A DNA stretch of 64,000 bases, taken from contig WFMF01000158.1 of assembly GCA_011033025.1 (NCBI GenBank), forward strand, positions 1 to 64,000, read 5' to 3'. Shown here piece after piece: positions 49,402-60,640 of this stretch. The stretch's first letter is position 1, and every line of letters begins with the position of its first letter. The position numbers were made by a program, and so were the translations under genes. The notes beneath the pieces are model-generated. The model did no database searches. It saw only the letters and a program-made list of their open reading frames with translations, and was not told the DNA's origin. This DNA is from Beroe forskalii. Its lineage: Eukaryota; Ctenophora; Nuda; Beroida; Beroidae.

Positions 49402-50800
49402 ATGACTGAGGTTTGTGCTGCTCGGCGGTGCGGAAAAGCCGCCTCCTTGGCGCCCTGCTACACCCGCCCTGACACCGGAGAAAAGTATCACTTCCAGTGC
49501 ATCATGATATCCCTGCCACTTGAGAAACCCATTGCTCTAGAGCCAATCTGCAAAGAGTCCAGGTATGCTAAACTCCCAATACAGAAATTGTGAGAACAAT
49601 GAGTTTCTAGATGAGAAAGGTAGAAGTAGAACACTATAGTCAGAGTAATTTTGTTACACCTGATACTCAATTCGTAGGATAAATGATAACTAAAAACTTA
49701 AACAAACATCATCCCTCAGTCTTGACGAGTTCCAGAGGCTGATAATTAATGAGCACAACAGAATGAGGCTGCCCCATGGGAGTCCGAGACTGACTTGGAG
49801 CAAGAAGTGCGAGGAACATGCTCAACAGTGGTAAAACATGACTTTTGATTGGTTGATTTTTAGAACTTATTGAGTTATTGTAAGATTATATGCAAGTTAC
49901 AACGTCCCAAGTCAAACCTTTTAGTTTTTGAAAAAAAATTTTTTGAAAAAATGTTATGCACAAACTGGCTTGATTTATATTATAACGTCAACAGGGTTGA
50001 ACATTTGCTCAAGAAGAACAAAGATAAGCAGCCAGCAGATCTGGAGTTGGAGCACGATGATTATGCTGGAATGGGTGAAAATCTATACCTCCAGGTAAGA
50101 TGGACCCTATGTTTGAAAAGCATCTCTTCATTAATTATTCTATGTAGAGCGTAGAAAGCCATCTGATATTAATGTTAGAACTCACTGTGTATATGTACAT
50201 TGTATAGATGTACATTGTATAGCTGTACATTGTATAGATGTACATTGTATAGCTGTACATTGTATAGCAGTACATTGTACATTGTAGTACCGATGTATGA
50301 TACATTTTCCCTTTTTCAGTCAGTGAAGAACACCTTGACGGCCACGGAGGCTGCAGCCAGAGTGTCCAGGAATTGGTACAGTGAGGAACCGGACTACGAC
50401 TACAGCAACAAAAACTACAACGAGGACACTGCTCATTTCACTCAAGTCGTGTGGAAAGGTAAAATCTATAATTCTCCTGTTTACAGGGTCAATTTCAATA
50501 AACTTATCCGAAATCGGAATTTTAATCAATGGCACAGTCTTGTGTACGTATGATTTGATCAATCATGATCCAGGAATCAAAATCATCCTACCATTACTTC
50601 TTTCCCAAAAATTATGTCAAAATTGGCTTATAAATCTACGATTCTAAGACAAAATCGTTTCCCCCTCAGGATCTTGGAAGATGGGAGCAGCATACGGACA
50701 GATAGGTCACGTGTTCGTGGTTGTGGCAAACTACTGGCCGGCGGGAAACATCAACGGATGGTTCCTCGAAAATGTCCACGATAATAAAGAGAAAAAATAA
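49402..50800 (+). CDS. CAP-domain protein, GAPR-1/GLIPR2-like, copy 1
   Basis: Five exons, 49402-49562, 49720-49830, 49995-50094, 50320-50458 and 50670-50800, give 642 bases (213 residues) with junction phases 2, 2, 0 and 1 and all GT..AG introns. CAP motifs are present: NEHNRMRLPHG at the domain start, HDDYAGMGENLYLQ (GENLY motif), WYSEEPDYDY, HFTQVVWKG and NYWPAGNINGWFLENV. No signal peptide is seen, as in the membrane-associated GAPR-1 branch rather than secreted CRISP or venom-allergen proteins. An extra N-terminal stretch of about 50 residues carries four cysteines (VCAARRC, PCYTRP, HFQC) and is unlike GAPR-1. Probable lipid-binding or peripheral membrane role, inferred from the family. 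It is the upstream member of a tandem pair. Confidence 0.88.
50190..50290. repeat. short tandem repeat in CAP copy 1 intron 3
   Basis: TGTACATTGTATAGATG and TGTACATTGTATAGCTG units alternate about five to six times just upstream of the acceptor of exon 4. Copy 2 lacks this array in its corresponding intron. Confidence 0.85.
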
Positions 50801-51591
50801 GAGTGGGGTGAAGGATAGACAATAGATGGTTCAATATTGAGAGTTTTATTTTGAACGAAAGACTTTTTTAGATTTTTGAAAGCTGTGTGTTGTAATTAAA
50901 ATGACGTGGAATGCTTAACGATTTTTAAATAAAAATAATAAATATAGAAATTTTAGTTCATTATGATTTTTTCGTGCTTTTATCCTTCTTTCACTATATT
51001 GTTTTTTTTCATTCTTGCTATCGATTTATTTTGAAACCTATCATAGTTTTGTTTATTACTTTAATATTGTTTCTTATGAATATGATGTAGAAAAGTTCGA
51101 ATAATTTTGAACCATAGTGCAACGGTTTCATTTTGTCCCCATGATCATGAACAAAGTATAAATCATCGTCTCGGTCCTCAGGATGAACCATGATGCGTAT
51201 CCTCTGCGAATATGAACTGTTAAATTTAAATGCAATGTTAGGGCGGTGCCTTAAGGCTCCCTCATCTCTTTTTAGTTCACCAGTTTGTGTATAGCAGGAG
51301 GTATATTGAGAGTTTCCAAAGCTAGGCAGTGTAATTACCCGCAACAAAGCCCTACACAGTGTGTACCTACAATAGGCAGTTGAAAGTGACGTAATTATCA
51401 GGGTTTATAGTAGTGAGTTGATGACGTCACATCGTCTAAACTGCACACGCAGCACGTAACATGTTGACCGAAGTGCACCATTGTGTTGGTGTATCACCTG
51501 GTTGGCACACAAAGACTCAGTTTGTTATTGTACGAAGTTCTCTTCTTTTCTACCTGTTGCTCGACTAAATTCACGTACGCTAAAAGTAACC

Positions 51592-53248
51592 ATGAGTGAG
51601 GTTTGTGCTGCTTGGCGGTGCGGAAAAGCCGCCTCCTTGGCGCCCTGCTACACCCGCCCTGACACCGGAGAAAAGTACCACTTCCAGTGCATCATGATTT
51701 CCCTGCCACTCGAGAAACCCATTGCTCTAGAGCCACTGTGCAAAGAGGCCAGTTTTAATGGATTAAAATTTTCGTTATGTGGCGTTGGGATAGTGGGAAA
51801 AGTTTCCTGCCATCCTATCGTTACCGTAATGAAGAAAAATTTGGAATTAGAGCTTTAAAAACAGTAACATTTTTGTTATGCTTGCTAGATCACTTGGACT
51901 TTTCCGATTAATATCCGTGGCTAAAACTCACTGACCTTATCACACTTTTGTGTTATTTCTGCAGTTTGACCCAGTTCCAGAAGATCATTCTGAGGGAGCA
52001 CAACAAACTGAGAAAACCCCACGGCAGCCCTGATCTGATGTGGAGTAAGAAGTGTGAGAAACACGCCCAGCAATGGTAAGACTGAGTGGTGAGGAAATCT
52101 GGGAATAGTAATGGTGAGACTGCAAGTCTAGTGGTAATTGTGAGACGGGGAGACTGAGTGATATGATTTATAGGGAGTGGGGAATGGTGAGACTGTATCG
52201 TGAGGTAATGGTAATGGATGAGCCATTTCATTTCAAACATACCTATACCCTCCTAACGGTAGGCAGGTTTGAAAGCTCTAAATGTCATGCTAAATCTAAT
52301 CGAGTACCGGTTCACAGGGTACAGTATTTGCTGAAGAAGAACAAGGACAGGAAGCCCTTGGAGCTGGAGCTAGAGCATGACGACTACGCTGGAATGGGGG
52401 AAAACCTCTACCTCCAGGTTTTAGGCAAACACGAGTTTTATACAATTACAACTAACTTGCTATAAAAAGTGAAAAAACTGTGAAAATAGCAATCTATGCC
52501 TCAATTTTAGACCGAAATTTATCTCTACAGCTACTGTACTGAGAATTTTGAGTTTAGGGGGGGGGGGACAAGCAATTGGATTGCATGGAATTTTAGTACC
52601 AAACAATAACATGGAACTCGCTGTTTTTTTTTCTTCCGTTTTCCTGAATAAATCATTTCGTTAATCCGAGTTCGTCTGCATCTCATCTGACGATAAAATT
52701 CAATAAAATATCACGATTTACTTTTCTCACTAAATCCTTCCCCTCCCAGTCGGTGGGAGACACGCTGTCCTTGAAAGAGGCAGCTACCCGGGTCCCTAAG
52801 ATGTGGTATAGCGAGGAACCCGAGTATAACTACAAGAACAAGGAATACAAGCAGGAAACCTCCCACTTCTCTCAACTCGTCTGGAAAGGTAGGAATTAGG
52901 AGGATTCGCCTAGGTTAGCACTGAGGTATTCTCCTCGCACTGAGGGGGTTCTTCTGACACAGGGGAGATTAACATGACACCAGCAGCTGGCCGAACTCTG
53001 ACACTGGGTGGTGTCAGAGTTCGTTGCAGCGGGACCAGACACCGTTGTCAGACTAAAAATATTTTGAATTTGTAATTTTATCAAATTTTTTCAATTTTGA
53101 AAACCTCAACCACTGTCTCCCCTCAGGATCCTGGAAGATGGGAGCAGCATACGGACAGATAGGTCATGTGTTCGTGGTTGTGGCTAACTACTGGCCTGCT
53201 GGAAACATCAACGGATGGTTCCTCGAAAATGTCCAAAAGAAGAAGTGA
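51592..53248 (+). CDS. CAP-domain protein, GAPR-1/GLIPR2-like, copy 2
   Basis: A tandem paralogue of the gene at 49402. Exons 2-5 are clear: 51965-52075, 52318-52417, 52750-52888 and 53127-53248, with the same phases as copy 1 and a stop TGA at 53246. Exon 1 starts MSEVCAAWRCGKAAS at 51592 and is nearly identical to copy 1. However, the donor of copy 1 (CCAG/GTATGC) reads CCAGTTTTAA here, so the canonical site is lost. A GTTATG about 30 bases downstream would restore the phase and add about ten residues. CAP motifs match: REHNKLRKPHG, GENLYLQ, HFSQLVWKG and an identical C-terminal NYWPAGNINGWFLENV. Functional if the alternative donor works; otherwise exon 1 cannot be joined in frame. Confidence 0.82.
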
Positions 53249-54096
53249 AATGGGAAATACGATGGTTACATCAATGATTGTGTGTGGAAGGAACAGTGGA
53301 GCATTCACTTGCTCCTGAATGAACGAACTTATGAGTTATGAGGCATTTATATAGCAAGCTGTCAATCCTCAGCTCTGAAAATGAATCAATAATCTGAATA
53401 TTATAGAGTTAAATAAGATTTTTGGGTCACATTTTCACCTTTTTATTTTGGTGGTCACTGATCAGTGATAAATGGTACGGTGGAAATAATGCATTTTCAG
53501 TTTTATCGATTATGAAAATTTATTTTACCTATTTTTAGCAATTACTAACCAATATGTAACTTAATATACATATTTCATTGCATGTTATGATAATTTTCGA
53601 ACGCTTGAAGTTCCAAAAGGCGCATAGTTTTCTTTTTTAGTTTACAAATTAGAATAGAAACTAGCATATACATCAAAACCTATATTTGTAATTGATCTGA
53701 TTCTATCAAATTCTTTTTACAAATTCCTATATACAACTCTACAATAAATGAACCTTGCCCTTACCCTTGAACCATAAAACAATTAGAGCCCCAGCCATGA
53801 ACCCTCCAAAAGTAGCACATAAAACATCAATATAATATCGGGGGGGGGGGGGGGGGGGGGGGGGGCTTATAATTGTATTATCATTCCATCGTCCTTCTGA
53901 AATAATGATAAGTTTGAATTTGCCAACTACGAACAACAGCTGTTGTTCCATGACTGTCTGAAATTATTGAAACTTTCTCATGGCTCCCATGCAGCCATTA
54001 ATCATTTCATCTAATCAACCCCCGGCAGTAAGCGGAATTAGGTTCATAAAAGAATAATAATGCCCTAAACCTTTCAAAATTTAATGATTAAATCTA
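53249..54096. other. intergenic between convergent genes
   Basis: 3' flanks of the CAP gene (plus) and the F-box/LRR gene (minus). It contains a run of 26 G at 53840-53865. No gene was seen. Confidence 0.6.
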
Positions 54097-57000
54097 TCAA
54101 ATATCAATGACTAACTTGGGATTTAACTTGTAAAAAGCCCCCTCATTCCTAACATAACTACACCCAAATATGCTAATCCTCTGCAGTTTCTTGCACTTCA
54201 GCACGATCTTCCTCACACACTCGTCATTAACATCCGAACAAAAGTTAAATGAAACCTGGGTCAGAGTGGTGGGCAGGTAGTTAGCAATAGCACAGCAGCC
54301 TCGGAAGGAAACAGCCGTAGACCCCAGATCCAGGGCCTGGATGGGATGTTTAACCAGATGGTGGACACCCCCGCTGGTTACCTTGATACACCCTGAGAGA
54401 TCCACTACTTGGAGACTGAGCAGTACCTGGGATACCCTCTCCAGGACGGCGTCCGTTACCATGGTAACGTGAGAAAGGGAGAGGGTGTGGATGTGTGGGT
54501 TGGAGGAGAGGAGTTGGAGGACGGCGTCCGAGGACACGTTCTTACAGCCCCGGATATCCAGGACTCTGAGCGAGGTCAGGGAGAGGGAGGTCAGGGTGGA
54601 GGAGGAGATCTGGTTACAGTTACCCAGGTAGAGGTGCGAGAGGGAGGGACAGAGGGAGAGCAGAGAGATGGCGTCAGCAGAGATGTGGTAGCATCCTGAG
54701 GGGAGAGAAAGGGGTTGTAGAGGAGATGTGGTAGCATCCTGAGGGGAGGGGGTTAAAGTGGAGATGTGGTAGCATCCTGAGGGGAGAGGGGGGTTAAAGT
54801 GGAGATGTGCCAGCATCCTGAGGGGAAAAGGGTTAGATGGGGGCTAAATTGCTTAAAGAGGGGACATGATAGCATCCTGAGAGGGAGGAAAGTGGGTTAG
54901 GCGGGGCTTAAAGTGGGTTGTGGACTGCAGATGCCAGTTTTATTTCCAAAATGCTGAATTGCTGAATGAAACAGCTTCTTTTCGGAATGTCGCAGTACGA
55001 TTTTAGGCTTCTCAATAAAGTTCGTATTAAATCTACACAGCTTACACATGTATGACACATACGCTATTGTAATTTTGTAAATATCATCATGTCATATTCT
55101 GTACCTGTTATGTCCAAACACGTTAGAGAACGATAGTGTTTCTGAAGCAGCACTCTGAAGCTGGAATCCTTGATACCACTGCACATGGGAATGCAAACTC
55201 GCTCCAATCTGATAGGATATTGAATTGAGAAATGGAATAGAAGTATTTTGAAAGGCAGGCGACATTATATTCTATTTCTATTCTAGAAGCGATGACATGA
55301 TGCTAAATAATAAACTAACAAACTAACAAAGCCTTGAGACGTGTCACGGGCACACGTTGTTTTTGCACAACTTTGAACTTCACTTCTAAGTAAATATACC
55401 TACCTGTTAATCCGTGTAGCTAGCTGGGAGAGCGCCTCATCCCCGATGTTACAGAGTGAGAGGTGTATGGAAGTGAGGTCCTGACACCGGGCTGACACAT
55501 GGAGAAGGAGGAGGAGCTCACCAACTCTCCTCCTTTGCAGTCCGTCACTGTCAACTCCTGCAGGGGACGAGGGGTTTGTTGGGGTTATTTAGATATGAGA
55601 AGTTAAGGGAAGTCTGACCCAGCTAAGTATGGACCCATGGAGAAATCGCAAAACCAATAATTCCGAAAACGGAACACATCAACAACTATGAAAGTATGAA
55701 CTAGAACTTTTCTCGTGAATAAGTTCATATTATCCATTGGACAAAATTACAACTCTTGTGACACTTTTACCCATATTTAGTTTAAATTTACCCTGAGGGA
55801 TGCAGCACACGATCTGAACAGGGACCTCAGCCCGGTTGTGGTGAGCTTATCCCCGTTGCAGCCACTCAGAACCAGATTCCTGGGATTCCGGTCCCCGATC
55901 CCCTGCAGATCACTGTCTGATAGGGTTCTGTTCGAGACTGTGATACTGCTCCCTGACAGAGATGAACAAGGGTTGAAAGGAGAATCGAAATATTTCAGAG
56001 ACTATCGCTCTATCGCTATCTACTATGTACCTACATATGGCCTGTGCTCTAAGCGCCTAAATTGTAAACAATTGCATGTCAGTAGGATATACATGAGTAA
56101 ACGTGAAAATTCGATGTATTTCACTTAATTGATGGCGATTGATTCGGGTGAGTTCATATGATGATTTCTTCGATGAAACTTGAACCTCAAAAACGCCAGA
56201 AGTGATTATTTTTGAACTCGATTGCCATGACAACAGTGAAGCTTCACTCAATACTTCATCGTGTCAAAGGTAATGCGCGGCGCGGGATCAAATTTCAAAA
56301 AGTCGACGTAAACAATGAAAAAGTAATGTCGCGATATTAAATTGTTATGTGGCGCTCGCGCGCGCAGTAAAATTTTCTCAAATTTCATGACCGAGGGACC
56401 TTTTAACTTTCATAATATGCATGCGAATCCCAATATTTCGTTTGCATTCGGAGGTAAACTTAAACAGAGACCTCATACATGAAATTATAAGCATGCAGGT
56501 AAAATTAAAACTTGATGAACTTCTAAAATGAGAATTTTTGCAAAAACTGAAGACATGTCGGAGTGAAACTTTTACCATCAACTTATCTTGGCTCCAGGCT
56601 CTAAACAAGATTGATATCAAGATACGTATATTGCCACAGTCTTCCGAAAAATATTAATTATTTGAAAGACAACAACTCGTTCCCTTAAAAATGTGAAACC
56701 AATCGGAAATTGCTTATTGCGTTCGAAATTCGTCGAAAAGGTCAGTGCTTGCTAGTAGAAGTACAAGAAATGGATACAAAATTACGAACAGAATCAGTTT
56801 CACGGGAACTCAGGACTTTTAAAACTTTGAGAGTTAAAATCTTGCAGGGAACTGCAAAACATTTGCGTGATGTAACAAGCAACTTTTGTTGCCCGATATT
56901 GTGGATAGATTCAATTATAAATTATACAATTGAAACATACCTTATTACAGGAAATTAAGTTTACATATAATTAAGCCCTAAGGTCTCAAAAAGGGCTTAA

Positions 57001-59293
57001 TTTCATGCACCTTAATGACATGTATTCTTAATTTCATGAGGACTATTTTTTCAAGCAAATAAGTTCGAAAACATCGATTTTTTCATTCAGTATTGATACA
57101 GTATTGCATAAATTGATGCCGGATGGAAAGCCACTGGTATTGCCAAGACTATCAAAAATGCAAGAGACACATTCTGGAAAGTTGAGCTTACCAGTATGTA
57201 CTGTTCCGAGAGTACATTATTTATTTTCATCATTCTTTTCAGGAATATGTTTTAATATAGTATAGATATTTCTTTAGTGGGCAACCTCGTTAACAGTCTT
57301 TATGATTGACTGAGTGTTTTCCCTCAGCACAACATAGAAGCTTCATTCATAATATAAACCCGAGAAAATATATTATACCCCTCCCAAGCTTGTTTTAGCG
57401 ACCGTGTAAGTTTGGTTATACGGTCTCCACTGAATAACAGTACAAAAAGCTTAAAATGAAATTTGATTTTATAAAGGAGCACTCAAAAATCTACTTAAGC
57501 GTTGAATCCGGACGAGGGTCGTCAGACCCGAGTGGGAAGAAATACTGTTGTTTGGTCAGAGAATAGTCGGTCCCAGCTGTTTCCGGTCGGGGTATAATCC
57601 GGTTCCATGATCTCAGCTGTGACCGTATACCTTCGATAATGAACTCGGCACGCCTCGTCCATTATCCAACTTACACAGTCTCGGCTGTCGCCTCGACCAT
57701 GTAAGTTGCGGTATACGGTCACCACTTCGACATGTAACCGCTTATTCATTGTCATTGTGCTGTAAACATTTTATTCAAATTCAAATTCACTCCTTGACCC
57801 TCCATTGCCTATTTCTTCAAATCTTCATAGCTGAGTTTACATAGCATGCAATGTTTCCTGATAACCAATAAGTATTCTGAGTTTGTGGAAATATATTCTA
57901 TCAACAACTTGATAGACCTGATGAAGTGATAAGACTCTCATGATGCTTTGATGACTTATTCTATAGGTTATTTTGTCATAGTAATTATTTCTCTGAAAAT
58001 TCACCGATTGAAATTAATTGTTTTCAGTGGGAATTGGAAATTAATTCAACCTATAAAGATCAAGCCTAAAATTCTTAATTCGTAAAATACAAAGCCTTAA
58101 TTATTTGAATACAAGGCTGGAATTTCTATTTCATAATTTCAAAGACTTTCTAATTTTCTATCTCCAAAATGATAATTTGGCTGCATGTATTTAAGAATGC
58201 ATTAAATTAGGCGTACATGTAATTAAGCCCTAGGGCCTCAAAAAAGGGCTTAATTTCATGTAGCTTAATGACATGTAGGCTCATTTTTCTGAAGGCGATA
58301 TTTCCTGTAATAGGGTAGTCACAAATCAAAATTTTAAGTGATTCGATTTTTGCACATGGATTCATACAGAGTAACCAACTGGAATTAATTCCCAGTTAAT
58401 TAACTAATTAGGCATTCTCGTATTTTTTCAGCATAACTGATACCTACTTCCATTACTTTCATTAATTAAATCTGGGTATTAATTATCATAGACGTAAGCG
58501 ACAATGTGAGATAGGTATATGGGCCGGTATAATACGAACAGAGGCAAGCTAATTGAGAAATTCGATGAGAAATGAGATGTGAAAACATTTTACTGCATAT
58601 AATCCTAATAGGTGATATTTTACTGCCACACTTGTAGTTTCCACTAAGTACCGACCTTGTTTCTGACACTTTGAACTTATTAAATATAGTTGTAGTTCTT
58701 TTTATCTAAGTATCTATATACTCTATCATAGCTTTATACCATATAATTATAGAGCTTAAGTGCTGATATAATTATTTTTCCAACTAACAATTATTTATTA
58801 AGATATTGTTGCAGGTTTAAAACGAGTTTAAACCTTAAACCTACCCTACTTATTATAACGCCCAGTCGCAAGTCTGTGACTTGTGTTTCCATTGAAGCTT
58901 CAAACATTTAAAATTAAATTCTTTTTTCTTAATGCTTACAGATAGAGTTATCGGATGAGATGTTTTAATAATACTTACAGATGGAGTTATCGCATGAGAT
59001 GTTGTAATAATACTTACAGATAGAGTTATCGGATGAGATGTTGTAATAATACTTACAGATAGAGTTATCGGATGAGATGTTGTAGAGATAGGAACAGATA
59101 GAGTTATCGGATGAGATGTTGTAATAATACTTACAGATAGAGTTATCGGATGAGATGTTGTAGAGGTAGGAGCAGGTTTGAATAAGTTGTACGAGGTTGG
59201 TATGGGGTACGTATGCCATGATCTTCACCCAGATTTCAGGAGGGAGCTTAGTCCACTGTATACCTTCATCCACTTTGTAGTAGACTTTCAATG
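54097..59293 (-). CDS. F-box and leucine-rich-repeat protein (FBXL-like), 5' exon not found
   Basis: Exons found: 59135-59293, 55792-55952, 55404-55557, 55105-55208 and 54097-54695 (stop TAA at 54097). The first encodes an F-box: WTKLPPEIWVKIMAYVPHTN with a following SYLYNISSDNSI. It splices in phase 1 so that a Trp codon forms, as expected at the F-box end. The remaining exons are cysteine-containing LRRs, for example LVLSGC, IHLSLCNIGDEALSQLA, LTCLDITGCYHISADAISLL, LDIRGCKNVSSDAVLQLL and VDLSGCIKVTSGGV. F-box/LRR proteins recruit substrates to SCF (SKP1-CUL1) ubiquitin ligases. Exon 55404-55557 changes frame inside an LRR, pointing to a one-base indel near 55520. The true start codon exon, upstream of 59294, was not identified. 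The substrate is unknown. Confidence 0.82.
54680..54885. repeat. 40-bp tandem repeat carrying a splice acceptor
   Basis: About five units, each containing (minus strand) CCCTCAG followed by GATGCTACCACATCT or a variant, start near 54680, 54723, 54761 and 54801, with a degenerate one near 54860. The copy nearest the exon is the acceptor of the last exon of the F-box/LRR gene. Confidence 0.85.
56940..57012. repeat. hairpin repeat, copy 1
   Basis: AATTAAGCCCTAAGGTCTC followed by AAAAAGGGCTTAATTTCATG can fold into a stem (AATTAAGCCCT with AGGGCTTAATT). A second copy is at 58216-58280. Both lie in the long first intron of the F-box/LRR gene and in the same orientation. Confidence 0.7.
57369..57746. 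repeat. 378-bp dispersed repeat, copy 2
   Basis: Same sequence, orientation and ends as 13665-14042, with a handful of substitutions and small indels. It lies in the large intron of the F-box/LRR gene. The shared boundaries and unrelated flanks mark a transposed unit. Confidence 0.8.
58216..58280. repeat. hairpin repeat, copy 2
   Basis: AATTAAGCCCTAGGGCCTC followed by AAAAAAGGGCTTAATTTCATG, the same stem as at 56940, followed in both copies by a CTTAATGACATGTA-type sequence. Confidence 0.7.
58938..59168 (-). repeat. 39-bp tandem repeat carrying a splice donor, six units
   Basis: Units start at about 58938, 58977, 59016, 59055, 59094 and 59133. On the minus strand each reads ATCTCATCCGATAACTCTAT then CTGTAAGTATTATTACA or a variant; five of the six keep GTAAGT or GTAAGC, and the sixth has GTTCCT. 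The exon-proximal unit is the F-box exon's donor. Because 39 is a multiple of three and no unit contains a stop, use of any distal donor adds 13-residue repeats in frame. Confidence 0.88.
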
Positions 59294-60640
59294 CTGAAAT
59301 ATGTTGAAATGTTACAGAGGAAAGTATTGAATTTATAACCAGGTGTATACGTGTATATATTGGTAGATATCAACTACGTATTGAGTTCAACAACCTAAAA
59401 AGCTTATAGTAAGTAAGTAATGATTGCGAGAATTCCAGATGGTTTCGTCTAAAGATTATTAAGTAACGGCATTTAATGGGTAACTGTGGAATTGTGAGGG
59501 ATGAATGACAGGTAGTAAGTGGATAGAAGGAATTTACTACGTAAAGCCTCACTTTGTACCTTCTTCAAAAGATGGGGCACATTTAGCAACACAAAAAGTC
59601 AGGAAGGCAGATGTTGCAAGATGTGTGTGAGAATGTGTCCGTATCACATTGATATGAGGTAAAGACATACGTAAACCAACATAACTATTCAGTTCTCGTC
59701 ACAGAATCAGCCACAGATCTCAGATCTATCAACGAAAAATCGTGTACATACCCTAATACAATTCTTGATAAAAATGAGACGGCAGTTCAATTTGAGACAC
59801 AATAATGGAGGGATAAACATTGCTTATTAATAACTGCCCGGGAGACGAAACTAGTCACACTTCTTATCTCATCTTACATGGCTTAACCAGCAAGCAGGTA
59901 CGGAAGTACGTGGTATCTTGCTTACCAGCCCAATAATCAATACCCTGTTAAATCCTTTCAGTTTTCTTTTTTTCGTAGTTTAATGTGTGCAATTGATCAA
60001 GGTTGGCTATGAATAGATCCGTTGTTTTTCCGTGAGTTTGCATCAACAGTGGCTGATAGTGAGTACTATAGAAGTATAGAGACGGAGTGACTGATAAAAG
60101 ATTAATACATGGATATTGGAAAATGGATATGGATCATAAACCTACTAACATAGTTTCAAAGCAGAGACCTTTAATACTTTAAAATATTGAATTTAGAATG
60201 TCGGATACTGAAAGTTACGCAATAAACATAACACGGAATAGTTAATTGATGTCCTTAAACCGCCTTTTTTTCTGAGGGACATTCAGTTGGGAGGAGTTGC
60301 TTTTACGTTGTGGGAGAAGTGAGGGTTCCGGCGAGCTTTCTCAAAGTTGCGACTTCTCGAACGCCCCGACTAATAATATCGTTTTAATGCGTTGTTTTCA
60401 GATAGTATATTTTGTTCGCGATACTGAATTAGAAATTTTTCCTTTGAAGTTTGAAAAAGCTTAACCAGAACCTAACGGCATAAATCTACCGAATATACTC
60501 GTTTATTCACTTCAATTAACTTATTAATGATTAGAGGTATACTCTGGGTCTCTGGGGATTATGTAAATAAAGAAATCATTATTAATAAAAATGACTTCAA
60601 AATACCTACCCAACTTCTCTCTTAGATATACGAAATAACC

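Noticed and set aside
53840-53865. Run of 26 G as a possible structured element
   Set aside because: Homopolymer in a 3' intergenic region; likely a simple repeat whose length may be an assembly artefact.
59560-59640. Candidate first exon of the F-box gene with a GAAG/GTACAAAG donor in phase 1
   Set aside because: The frame is open and in phase, but there is no ATG and no upstream acceptor, so it cannot be called.
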